This document shows, one piece after another, positions 22,901-32,779 of a DNA stretch of 64,000 bases. How positions within the stretch are numbered: position 1 is the stretch's first letter; each line of letters begins with the position of its first letter. Below the pieces are notes generated by a model. That model saw only the letters and a list, made by a program, of their open reading frames with translations, was not told where the DNA came from and made no database searches. The DNA is from Mycoplasma buteonis (GTDB lineage Bacteria > Bacillota_I > Bacilli_A > Mycoplasmatales > Metamycoplasmataceae): contig NZ_JPOK01000007.1 in NCBI RefSeq assembly GCF_000733865.1, positions 37,892 to 101,891 of the forward strand. Reading direction: 5' to 3'. The position numbers and the translations under genes are program-made.

Positions 22901-25331
22901 ATTTAGTTTTTTGTCTACTATCAAATGATAAAATAGTTCCATCAATAAATGGGTTTAATGTTCCTGAGTTACGGTCAAAAGAGTTTGCGATAAATAAATC
23001 ACCAAGACGTACATCTCTTAATTTCGCCACTTCTTTCATTGATTCATAACTTTGTAAAAATCTACGAGCTTTATTATCAACTACATCAAAAACATTGTCA
23101 GTTTTTTCAGCTGAACCTCATACATCAGCTTCAGTTTCTTTATATCAATCATTTGAGCTAACTTTCTTAAATTTAAAGTTAATGAATTCACCATTAGGTT
23201 GCTCATTCCCTAACGCATCGACACGAACAATATCTAAGTTTGTACGTGCTTTAAGATAGTTCATTAATCCTTCAATTCCGTAGTAAGATTGAATATTTAC
23301 ACCACCACGTGTACTTAATCCACCTACAACAACTGAATTATTTTGATTATTTAAAGCTTGTGTACCTTCAAGTGTATAGTGGTGTCCATATTCATGGGCT
23401 CCAACGTATTTTAAAAAGTCCGTTGAAATTCCTTCATACTCATCAATAAAAGCATTAAGCACTAACGGAAGACCAATACGATCACCATCATTAAGTCCTT
23501 TGTATGGACCATCAACTACTTTATATTCATAGAAACCTTGATCATTAAGAACTTGTTCAACGTGTGGTCCATTATATTCTTTAACTAAGTGTGGATACTT
23601 AGTTAAAATAATGTCTAATAAACCTGAGTAAACTTCATTGTAAAGTTGATAGTTACGTGCTGCTAAACCACGAATTTGATTTCCGTTAGCATCTTTTAAT
23701 GTAATATTTTCAGGTCCAGCTGATAGTACTGTTGGTCTAATTGCACCTTTGTAACCTAAAGCTTGTTTGAATTGGAAAAATTCCATTTTTGCTTCTAATT
23801 CATTTAAGTCTCCAGAGTTAAATGCAATAACTTTTTGTTTTGGACTTTCACCAGCTGTTTTTGAATTTTGCTTATCTAAGTAAGCGTATAAAATGTAGTT
23901 TCCATCAGAAAGTTTTTCTTTTTTGAAGTGATTTACTTTATACGCAATTGACTTATCTAAATCTTTGATTTTTAATGAATCTTGTGCTTTTGCTAAAGAA
24001 TCATAAAAGAATCTTTTACCATTTTTTTCATAAACATAGATGTTAGCACCTATAAAGTTATTAAAATCATAAAAATCTAAAAAGTTTTCAATTTGTGATT
24101 CGACAGTATTTTTGTATGTTTGCAACGAAACTAAATCAAAGTAGGTATCAGGAACTTCTTTGTAATAGTGATCAAAACCTGCAGTATTTTCACCTTTATC
24201 AAATGAAACTTTCATAGTAATAGGTGTTTTTCTACCTGAAGGATCAAAAGTTGCTTCTTTTGTTACGTCTGCAACTTGATAAAGTTCAAATTGATCAAAA
24301 GTTACATTTTGATATAACTCTGGGTTTGCACTAGCTATCTGGTTAAATTGCTCTGCTGTTGTATCTTTTGGTAAAACTAATAATAATCCTTGCGAAATGG
24401 AATTTTCACTACTTAAAGCAACTTTACGTAAATTTTCTTCTGAATCATTACGGTAAACTAAAAATTCTTTGTCAAGTAAACGACCAGGCATTAATAGTCC
24501 ATTAAAGAATTCGATATTTGGACGACGATCTCTAGCTGCATTGCTATTGCTATCTAAATATGACTGAGTAAATGAGTTTTCACGGTTATTTAAAATGGCA
24601 CTAGCAAGTGGAATATTAGTTAAAAATTCTTCTAATGTCTCTAAATTAACATTTGATTGGAAAGCACTATATGTTAATGAATCAGGAGCAAGTCCTCGTC
24701 CACCAGCTACTGAGAAAATTGGTAATGAACCAAAGAAAGCATCAGGGAAGAATTTAATTTCACTAGATTCTTTACGATCAGTAGAGTGTGAACCAAGTGT
24801 AATTGAGTTACCATGTTGCTCAGCTCCACGCACAATTCTAAAGCTTTCTAATGTTAGAATATCAGGTCCTCAAGCAACATTATTCATGAATCATTTAGTA
24901 AAATCAATAAATTGTTTTGGACGAACAGCTAAAACATACTCATCATAAAAACTAAATGAAGCATATTTAACTTCTAAAATAAAATCTTCTTGATAAATTT
25001 CGTAGTATTTCTTAAAGAAAGTATCTAAATCCATTTTTTCTTCTGGATTGTCTACAAATCAATAAAGAGTTCCATCTTCATTAATGTCAGCTACTTTATG
25101 GTTTTTAAGTGGGTTAAGGATAGCTAAAGTAGGTGTTAAGTCACCTTTTTCATTTCTAATTAAAGAGTAGTTATTTGCTAACTCTTCTTTTGTATATGGA
25201 TTTTTAGAACCTTTAACCTCGTCAGAATTCTTTGAATAAGCATACATCGCACCATAAGTTGCACCAAAACCAATTCCGATTAAACCAAGCGAAATTAATG
25301 TTTTAGTTGATAAACTTAGTTTTTTTGCCAT
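19977..25331 (-). CDS. PDxFFG-family membrane-anchored protein with zinc-protease motif
   Basis: A 1784-aa protein, one continuous frame once TGA is read as Trp (more than ten internal TGA). Residues 9-32 form an uncleaved signal anchor (LISLGLIGIGFGATYGAMYA) with no lipobox, so the bulk should be extracellular. PDAFFG at residues 196-201 matches the name-giving motif of the mycoplasma PDxFFG family. VGAHEYGHHYT, with HEYGH at 646-650, fits the HExxH zinc-binding site of metallopeptidases; the third ligand was not identified. The rest has no recognised domain. The ATG at 25331 has GAAAGGAG upstream. The stop is 11 bases before oppA, so it is the first gene of the opp operon. Peptidase activity and a role in feeding Opp are inference. 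Confidence 0.8.
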
Positions 25332-25359
25332 AGAATTCTCCTTTCAATTAGGTATTTAA

Positions 25360-25400
25360 TAAAAAGCAACAAACCATATTAACAAATATGGTTTGCTAAT
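25360..25400 (-). terminator. Terminator after the 965-aa lipoprotein, before the opp operon
   Basis: On the minus strand, a stem of about 11 bases (AAACCATATT / AATATGGTTT) with a short loop, then GTTGC and a T-rich tail. It separates the lipoprotein from the PDxFFG-opp operon. Only about 30 bases lie between the hairpin and the PDxFFG start, so the opp promoter must overlap it, or the operon depends partly on read-through. Confidence 0.7.
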
Positions 25401-25404
25401 TTAT

Positions 25405-28302
25405 TTATTTAATATATTCGTTTTGTAAAAAGTCTAATACATCATAGCTAGCAAGCTCAGTAGCGTATAGACTAGCAAGTTTTAAAGGACTTAAGCTAAC
25501 TAATTTTCCACTTTCATAATGTGAAGTATTAAATTTAGCATAAGCTGAACGTGAAAATGTATAGTGTTTGTCATTTAAAACATCATAGTATGCTTTTCTA
25601 GCATTATCAAGTGCTGTTTTTAATGCATCTGTATTTTCATTTTGCACTTTTGCTTGATAGTAAGCTTCGTATGCTTCAAAGTATTCTTTTTCTTTTTCCA
25701 GTACTAAAACCTTGATTTTATCTGAAGTGTAAGCTGAATCAATTTCATCACCATTGTATGCAGCATCTGTTGGATTAATATCATCAATATCTAAGTTTGT
25801 AATGTGGATATATGGTTTTGTTGAAGTGTCTTCGTGTCCAAATTTTCATTCTTTTGAATATTTTTTGAATAACTCAACAGCTTCACGATCAGGATCTTTT
25901 TCAGAATCTAAATCAATAGCAGCTAAATTAGGACGATATTTAATGTTTCATTGTCTAATAAATGCATATAATTCTTGGTTTGGAACTGTATAGTATTTTG
26001 GATTTGCATCAGTAGAAGCTGAATCATAAGCTGCTTGTTTTTGTTTCAGTTCTTCTTCTGCAGCTTTTAAGTCCGCGATAACTGTATTTTTTCTTTGAAC
26101 GGATATGTCATCTTTTAAATCTGCAGCAAAAGATTTATCACTGTAAGAGAGTTCTGTTTTTGAGTTTAATTCTTCATAACGATTTTTAATTTCTGAATAT
26201 TTTGTTTCATAATAATCTTCAAAAAAGTACTCGTATTCAGTTCAAGATTCATATTTTGAATCCATGTTATTTTGGATATCTTGAATTTTGTCAAAAGCTT
26301 CTTTTAAATCTGTAATAAATTTTTTGTAAGCCGCTAATTTTTCTTCATCACTAGTAGAAGAACTGTTTAAATCAGGTAAAACAATAGCATCAGTAATTGG
26401 ATAAATTTTTTCTTCAAAAAACTCTTTTGCTAATTTTTTATCATTAAGATCTGATTTTGCTTGATTTAATCTTTTAAGTAATTTTTCAGGTTTAGATTTT
26501 AAATTAAATAAAGCTTCCATTTCATCTGATTTCGGATCAATACCAACAAATTCTCAGTAATTGTATAGCTGACTCATGTGAGTTACATAGCTAAATACTA
26601 AATTTAAAGCAATAAATTTATCAAAAGCTTCTACATAGTTATTTTCTGTCATTCTTTTTGCAGAATTAAAGTACTGATTGATGTTATCTCTTAAATCTAC
26701 AAAAGGAGTATAAGAAGCATCATCCGCAAATTCTTTATTTGCTTTTTGGTTAATAGGCTTCATTAACTCATTAATCTTTGTTAAAAGCTCAGCATTTTTA
26801 TTTTTAATTTCAGTAGTTTTGCTTTCCACTTCACTGCTATTAACAGCTAAAGTTTTTACACCTTCAGTTGCTTCAGTAAATGTCCCAAGTACTTCATAGT
26901 AAGTTCTTGCATCTGCATTGTATTTGTAATTTAATGAATTTTCAACAAATTTATCTCATTGGTTATAAACTTTTCTAAAACCAATTGAATTTAAGTATTT
27001 GTGTCCTTCATTTCTTTTGAATGCTCCAAGTTGAGCTAGTACGTTGTTGTAGTAAACGTCAAGTTTTGCTGTTTTTTCGTTTTCTAATAAACGACTATAA
27101 AGTGGATATTCAGTCATTTTTAAAGAAACTTTTAAAAATGGAGCAAATTCATCATTAACAAATTTATTTAATAAGTTTGGTAATGTGTATTTTTCTTCAA
27201 TTGAAATATAGCTAAATAATTGATCAGCATAGTTTTTAGCTTTAGCTTTACTATCTTCATAAAGTTTTTTAACTTCTAAAATAGTTAAAGCAATTCCGTT
27301 TTGGAATTCTTCTGCTGTTTTTTCATTTTGAGTTGCGATTTCTGAATATACATCAGAATTATTTGCAACTACTGCATCATGTAAAGCTTGTAAGTTATAA
27401 ATTCTTCAATCATATAAAGCTTCTAAAAATTTACTTTTTGGAAATGGTACATCATAAGGGAAAATAGACTTATATTGGCTAGCAAGCTTTTTAATTCTAT
27501 CCATTGTAATAGCTAAATCCACTCTAAAGTGCTTTCTAGTAGCAAAACGTTCTTGAGATTTCTTAGTTTCTTCTAAAGCTAATTCAGTTGATGTTTTTAA
27601 ACCTTCTAAAGTTTCCTTTAAAGAATCAATTGCTTTTTGTGTTTCTTCATTTGCTGTTGGAAACTTACCTAAAAATTCAATTAGTTCACCATATCAAGTA
27701 ATTAAGTATTTTTGAGCTTCAATAAGTGCTAACTTTCCTGAAAGTTGTCTTGGTAAAAAGTTTTTAGTAATTTCTTCGTTTTCTGTAGCTGCGCCACTAG
27801 ATGTATTTTGTGTAGCAATTTCTAACTCATGTTGTAATCTTTCAATTTGATCTTTTAATTTTTGATTAGCAAGCTTTTGACTATTTAAACTTTCATCAAT
27901 GACTTTTAAACTGTTTTCTAAGCTAGTTGAATTAGTATCTTTTTTAGATAATTCTTTTTGTGATTTATCGATTACAGCAAGTAAGTTATCAGCTCATTCT
28001 TTCATTTTGCTATCATTGAATTTTTTTAGTGAACTTAAAACTTCATTTTTTTCGTTTGAATTTTTTGCATTTTGATACTTAATTTTTAGCTCAGCATATT
28101 TACTGTTTGCATCAACAAAAAATTCAGGACTAATTTCTGAATTATTCATTGAATTTAAAAAATCTTCAGTACGTGCAGATTCGTTTTTGAAAGCATCATC
28201 ATTTTTTTGTGATTGAGCGTCATCATTTATACATGATGTTAAAATAGGTGAAAGTGCTAAAAATGAAGCACTTATAGATGTTAAAAGCATTTTTTTCTTC
28301 AT
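25405..28302 (-). CDS. Surface lipoprotein, 965 aa, helical, function unknown
   Basis: Lipoprotein signal MKKKMLLTSISASFLALSPI with lipobox LTSC, Cys at residue 24. The mature part is nearly all predicted helix with extended coiled-coil segments rich in Glu, Lys, Asn and Leu; no enzymatic motif was seen. A middle stretch (about residues 100-490) contains repeated Tyr/Phe-rich helical hairpins but no exact repeat. The ATG at 28302 has AGAGGAAA upstream and a TATAAT box 40 bases before it. Scattered TGA codons are Trp. It lies directly upstream of the PDxFFG-opp operon in the same direction, separated by a terminator-like hairpin. Confidence 0.82.
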
Positions 28303-28341
28303 AATTTCCTCTTATTTTGTATCTAAATTAATTATTAATTT

Positions 28342-28347
28342 ATTATA
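28342..28347 (-). promoter_or_regulatory. -10 box of the 965-aa lipoprotein gene
   Basis: Perfect TATAAT on the minus strand, 39 bases upstream of the ATG at 28302, with the AGAGGAAA ribosome site in between. Confidence 0.65.
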
Positions 28348-28782
28348 TCAAAAAAGTCATTTTTTTGCTTGACAGCAATTAGTCCCTTTTACAAGTTATT
28401 TGTAAACCTATTTTTGTTTATTAAAAGTTTAAAAATAGTATTTTGAATTTAAATTTTGTTAAACTAAATAAGTTTTATAAAATTTATTTTTAATTTCATT
28501 TTTGCTAATTCATTGATAAATTTGTTAATTCAAATTCTTATTAAAATTTTTAAAATAAAAGGATTTAGTTAGTAGTTTTACTATTTAAATTGCATTAAAA
28601 AAATAACTTTAATAGTTGCTAAGTCAAAGTAAAATGAAAACATTTTATATTGACTATACAACCTTTAATGTAATTATCAATCATTCAATGACAGTAAATC
28701 AGAATGCAGTTAAATTTTCATTAATAAGTAAAAAATAATTTTTATGTAGGTTTAAAAGATAAATACAAAATTTAAAATTTAA

Positions 28783-28788
28783 TATAAT
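28783..28788 (+). promoter_or_regulatory. -10 box of the SPFH protein gene
   Basis: Perfect TATAAT, 21 bases before the ATG at 28810; the strong ribosome site AGGAGG lies between them, giving a very short leader. Confidence 0.65.
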
Positions 28789-28809
28789 TTTTATATTACA
28801 GGAGGTAAT

Positions 28810-29730
28810 ATGACGACAATTATTTTAGCATCAGTATTTGGATTACTTGGTTTAATTATTTTAATTTTAATTTTTAGTGCAATTAAAATTGTTCCTCAAA
28901 CACAATTTTGAATTGTTCAACGGTTTGGAAAATACCACAAAACATTAACAACAGGAATTAATTTCATTATTCCTATTGTGGATAGAGTAGTAATTAAAGA
29001 CACAATCAAAGAAAAAGTTTTTGATTTCCCAGAACAATTAGTAATTACAAAAGATAACGCGACAATTAAGGTTGATACTGTAACTTATTTAAAAATAGTA
29101 GATCCAAAGCTTTATGCTTATGGTGCAGAACGTCCTATTTTTGCGATTGAAAACTTAACAGCAACTACTCTTAGAAATGTATTTGGTGAACTTGAATTAG
29201 ATCAATCTTTAACATCAAGAGAAGTAATTAATAGTAAATTAACAAGAATTTTAGACGAAGCCAGTGACGCATGAGGAATTAAGGTAAATCGTGTAGAAAT
29301 TCAAAACATTGTGCCACCAAAAGAAATTCAAGAAGCAATGATACGTCAAATGCAAGCTGAAAGAGACAAACGTGCTCAAATCTTAGAATCTGAAGGAATT
29401 AAGCAAAGTCAAATTTTAAAAGCTGAAGGAAATAGACAAGCAACTATCTTAAACGCTGAAGCAGAAAAAAGTAAAATTGTATTAGCAGCTGAAGCTCAAA
29501 AAGAAAAACTTATTTTAGAAGCACAAGGACAAAAACAAGCAATTGATATTATTAATAGTGCAAAATTGAACAGTGATATTTTAAGCTTAAAAGCAATCGA
29601 CAAACTTGGTGAACTTGCTGATGGTAAAGCAACTAAAATTTTTATACCTGGAAGCATTAAAGATTTTGCATCACAAATCGCTGGTGCTAGTGAAATTTTT
29701 AACTCAGTTACAAAAACAGAAGAAAAATAA
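28810..29730 (+). CDS. SPFH/Band 7 (stomatin-prohibitin) membrane protein
   Basis: Single N-terminal membrane helix (residues 1-25, [19 protein letters not shown]) followed by an SPFH domain: [19 protein letters not shown], then [25 protein letters not shown], then the [15 protein letters not shown] segment. Next come the Ala/Glu/Lys-rich coiled coil (about residues 170-260, with repeats of the type ILxAEG/A) and a short C-terminal tail. At 306 aa the length matches bacterial stomatin-like/QmcA proteins, which form oligomeric membrane scaffolds and often affect membrane proteases. The usual NfeD-type partner is not adjacent. Start at the ATG behind AGGAGG; one TGA-coded Trp in the SPFH domain joins the frame. 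Confidence 0.88.
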
Positions 29731-29757
29731 AAGCTAGTTATAAACTAGCTTTTTTAA
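29727..29757. terminator. Bidirectional terminator overlapping a gene end
   Basis: Stem AAAGCTAGTT / AACTAGCTTT with an ATA loop, flanked by A on one side and T on the other, so it can act for both convergent genes. The last codons and stop of the minus-strand lipoprotein (stop at 29738-29740) are inside the hairpin. Confidence 0.8.
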
Positions 29758-30571
29758 TTAAATTTTTAATTTCAAATAGGTGCGTGAAATTTGAAGTAGA
29801 TAGTAAATCAATTTTTTCTTGTTGTGATTCACTTGAATCATTAGAAGATAATAAATTATCAAATAGTTCTATTTTTTGATAAATTTCGTCAAAAATTTGT
29901 TCATACTCAGTATCAGTTAAAATATTAAAATCGAATTGATAAGTATCATAAAATCTAAGCATAATATTTTTTGTGACATCATCATATAAATCAATTATTT
30001 TTTCTGCTGCAGCAAATACCTCTGTTTTTGCTTTATTTGTCTCTATTTTTCTTTGCTCCTCTAAATTAAATCTAAACGAATTTAAAGCACTAAGAACACT
30101 TTGGTAACCTCCTGATGTATTACCTAATGAAGAGACAGTAAAATAAGGAATAATTAACAGTTCAGAGTCATAAATTGGATTAGTTTCTAAATTAGTTTTT
30201 CTTTCAGCTATATTTTCGTCAATTGCTGTTTTAATTTGTTTAGCTGAATACATTACAGTGTGCATTCCCGCAAGTAAGTTATTATAATTAGTATCTGATA
30301 AATCACCTTTTGTACTTAAATGAACTTGGTTATTAATGAGTCTGAGATTATCCATATAAGAACGGAAAGAAGCAATTAAATATTTATATTCTCCATTTTT
30401 AGAAGTATTTTCTTTTTCCAAATCACTTTGGTATTTTTCCATTTCTTTATAAAAATCTTGGTAGTCTTTTTTACTAGGTGTAAAAACACAAGCTGCACTA
30501 AGGACAATTGGTGAAGAAACAACTGCAAACCCTATTTTGAAAGCTTGGAAAAGTTTTTTAGTTTTTTTCAT
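29738..30571 (-). CDS. Surface lipoprotein, 277 aa, function unknown
   Basis: Signal peptide starting MKKTKKLFQAFKIGFAVVS with lipobox LSAAC, Cys at residue 28. The mature part is helical, Asp/Glu/Lys-rich, with no recognised motif. There is no Shine-Dalgarno. Instead TACAAT at 30578-30583 ends 6 bases before the ATG, so it is probably leaderless like recO. Its 3' end overlaps the terminator shared with the SPFH gene. Monocistronic, with a terminator also upstream. Confidence 0.8.
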   Translation of the reverse strand: MKKTKKLFQAFKIGFAVVSSPIVLSAACVFTPSKKDYQDFYKEMEKYQSDLEKENTSKNGEYKYLIASFRSYMDNLRLINNQVHLSTKGDLSDTNYNNLLAGMHTVMYSAKQIKTAIDENIAERKTNLETNPIYDSELLIIPYFTVSSLGNTSGGYQSVLSALNSFRFNLEEQRKIETNKAKTEVFAAAEKIIDLYDDVTKNIMLRFYDTYQFDFNILTDTEYEQIFDEIYQKIELFDNLLSSNDSSESQQEKIDLLSTSNFTHLFEIKNLIKKASL

Positions 30572-30577
30572 ATTTTA

Positions 30578-30583
30578 ATTGTA
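30578..30583 (-). promoter_or_regulatory. Candidate -10 box of the 277-aa lipoprotein (leaderless)
   Basis: TACAAT on the minus strand, 6 bases before the start codon, the same geometry as at recO. Confidence 0.4.
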
Positions 30584-30633
30584 GCATTTTCACAATAAAT
30601 AAGCCTTAATTATAGCAAGTAATGAAATTAGCT

Positions 30634-30662
30634 ACAAAAAAAACACCCAAAGGTGTTTTTTA
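30634..30662 (-). terminator. Terminator of the nuclease-ABC operon
   Basis: On the minus strand AAAACACC, a short loop and GGTGTTTT followed by a run of eight T, 3 bases after the stop of the 611-aa lipoprotein. Confidence 0.88.
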
Positions 30663-30664
30663 AA

Positions 30665-32500
30665 TTATTTAACATGTGCGTAATTTTCGAAAATTGAATC
30701 AATTTGTAAATTAGCAGGTTTGGTAGTTTGAATAAAGTTGCTAATAGGTTCTTTTTTGAATGCAAATTTTTCATTAAGTAATACTTTTGGTTGAATTAAT
30801 TTTCATGTGTTTCCATTTTTATATTCTACTCAGTAGGTAACTTCATTTGTAGTGGTATCTGTTCCTCTGATAATTTGCACATGGTATACACCAGCAGCAA
30901 ATAGAGATCTTGCAAAAATTTGGTTTAATGAAAATTCATTACTAAATGTCTTAGCTTCTTCACGTTTAATGATTTCACTAATTCTAATTAAGTCGTTTTT
31001 AATATATTTTGTACTTTTAATATATTTATCAACCTCAGCATATATTTTATTTAGTTTTGCTGTTTCTTCTGTAATTTTAGCTTGGTTACGTTCTGCATTT
31101 TCTTTTAAATTTTCAATTAATTTTACTAATTGATCAATTTGAACTTGATAAGCTTTCATCTTAGTAATTTCCGGTAAGATTTCTCTTTTTGTTGTATTAA
31201 GTCTATTAAGTTCTTGTACTCTACGATCATAGATTTTCTTATTTGAAGCATTATTTTTTGAATTAAGCTCTTCTTTTGCTCTATTTAAATTGCTTTCGGC
31301 TTTTTGAATTTCTGAATCAACAGTAAAGTATGATTGACCTTTTTTGATTAATCCCATGTATCATAATCCAGGATTATGTTTCATGAATTCCAGTGGATTG
31401 ATTGAAAAGTCTCTAATTTGTCCAATAGATAATTCTGAATCCATTGCTTTTTCAAAAATTTTGTAATTGTCATCTTCTGAATCTGAGTTATTTGATTTAT
31501 TTCTTAATAAGTGAATTGGTCCAAAAGCTAATGCAGCACCATTTTCCATTCCATTTTCATTATCATATCTGAAAACTGAATGTTGTAATTGATTGTATCA
31601 AAGAGTTAAAATGTCATCTGCATTTGCATTTTCCGGTTGGTATGATTGGTATTTTTTAAAGACAGAATCTAAAAACTCTTTAAAAATAACAGTCGGTGTA
31701 CCATTATGAGTTATGTAATCTGGATCTTTAAAAATAAAGTTACCTTCACCGTTTTTAATAATAAATCTTTTATCAGCTTCATCGTGGCTTTGTTTAATTA
31801 AGTAATCAGCTAAAAATGGAGTGTCTAAAATTGCATTAAGAACAACTTTATTAATTGTAGCTTCTTGTGTTGGAGCTTGTCCTTCTTTAAATAGCATGTA
31901 GCTAACAATTTGAGATTGTGCATATGCTTGATAAATTCTTTTAGCAGCTTCATCATTAGGGCTAAAAGTAGCACGAGTAATTTGTCATAATGATAACTCA
32001 TCAAATTCAGGTTTTTTTGATGATTTGTATGCGTCAAAGTAAGCGGTAACAGCTGCTGTAAATTCATCAAGTATTGGTTTGATGTATTTTTCATAGTCTG
32101 CTGCATTTTTACTTTGCTCAGCTACTTTTTCTTTGGTAATAACTTCATATGTTTGATTACCTGTAATTTTAATAACATCTTTGTAGTAGTAGTTAGCAAA
32201 GTTGTTATTAATATTGTAAACATTGTTTCCGAAAACTCAGTTAAATGTTGAATAATTAAATGTTAAGTTTTTTGCACTATAAAGCTTATCTTGAAATTCA
32301 ATTAAGCTTGGGTTGTTAAGTTCGCTTGCTTTAATTTTAGGTCTAACACTTTCGCTTAAACCATTTTTTGCTACATATGAGTGACCATATTTAACGTATG
32401 TTGAATCGTCGTATAAACATGAAACCATGCTAAGAGGCATAGCAGCAGCAGTTGCTGCACCTAAAGTTAATAAAAATCTTTTCTTAAAAATTCTTTTCAT
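30665..32500 (-). CDS. Lipoprotein, 611 aa, last gene of the nuclease-ABC operon
   Basis: The start is the ATG at 32500, giving MKRIFKKRFLLTLGAATAAA and lipobox MVSC; a frame extension upstream lacks support. It begins one base after the stop of the 91-aa gene without its own ribosome site, so it is probably translated by coupling. The mature part has no recognised domain. A Lys/Glu-rich coiled-coil stretch lies near residues 390-500 (from SEIQKAESNLNRAKEEL), and the region before it contains Trp and Tyr residues in a more globular pattern. At least five TGA-coded Trp. Its place in the operon suggests an accessory surface component of the transporter, but no function can be named. Confidence 0.78.
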
Positions 32501-32501
32501 A

Positions 32502-32777
32502 TTAATAGAACATTTCTGTATATTTAAGTGATTTAATTCCTGAATAAGTAATAATTGTTCCAAGAACAGTCACTAAACAACAAAATGCTAAACCTCCTAT
32601 CATGTATGATTCAACTGTACGATATGCGTTTGTAATTTCTGATGCAAATGAAATAAATTTAAATAAATCTATTGTTGAACGAATTAATGAAATCCCAACT
32701 GAAAGTCCTATAACTCCGAAAATAGCAAAAACTGTTAATGCTATTCAAATAATTAATTTTCTTTTGTATGATTTCAT
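32502..32777 (-). CDS. Small two-helix membrane protein, 91 aa, in the nuclease-ABC operon
   Basis: Short gene between the second permease and the 611-aa lipoprotein. It has AAAGGA before the ATG at 32777 and begins 2 bases after the permease stop. Two hydrophobic helices are visible (LIIWIALTVFAIFGVIGLSV near residues 8-27, and MIGGLAFCCLVTVLGTII near 61-78), separated by a polar loop of about 33 residues. The ends are MKSYKRKL and KYTEMFY. One TGA-coded Trp. No family recognised. The conserved spacing and its own ribosome site make it a real gene; a role as an extra subunit of the transporter is inference. Confidence 0.75.
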
Positions 32778-32779
32778 AT

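Larger units (their letters stand above)
28303..28809. other. Divergent intergenic region between a lipoprotein gene and the SPFH gene
   Basis: About 500 bases of A/T-rich sequence with promoters at both ends: TATAAT on the minus strand (28342-28347) and TATAAT on the plus strand (28783-28788). The interior contains only weak hairpins and a 34-codon open frame (28634-28738) without a ribosome site. No RNA gene or riboswitch was recognised. Confidence 0.6.

Noticed and set aside
28369..28374. TTGACA resembling a -35 box on the plus strand
   Set aside because: No -10 at the right distance and no gene for over 400 bases downstream; the SPFH gene has its own TATAAT.
28634..28738. 34-codon open frame in the 500-bp gap before the SPFH gene
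   Set aside because: No ribosome site, ordinary A/T composition and no recognisable product; likely chance.
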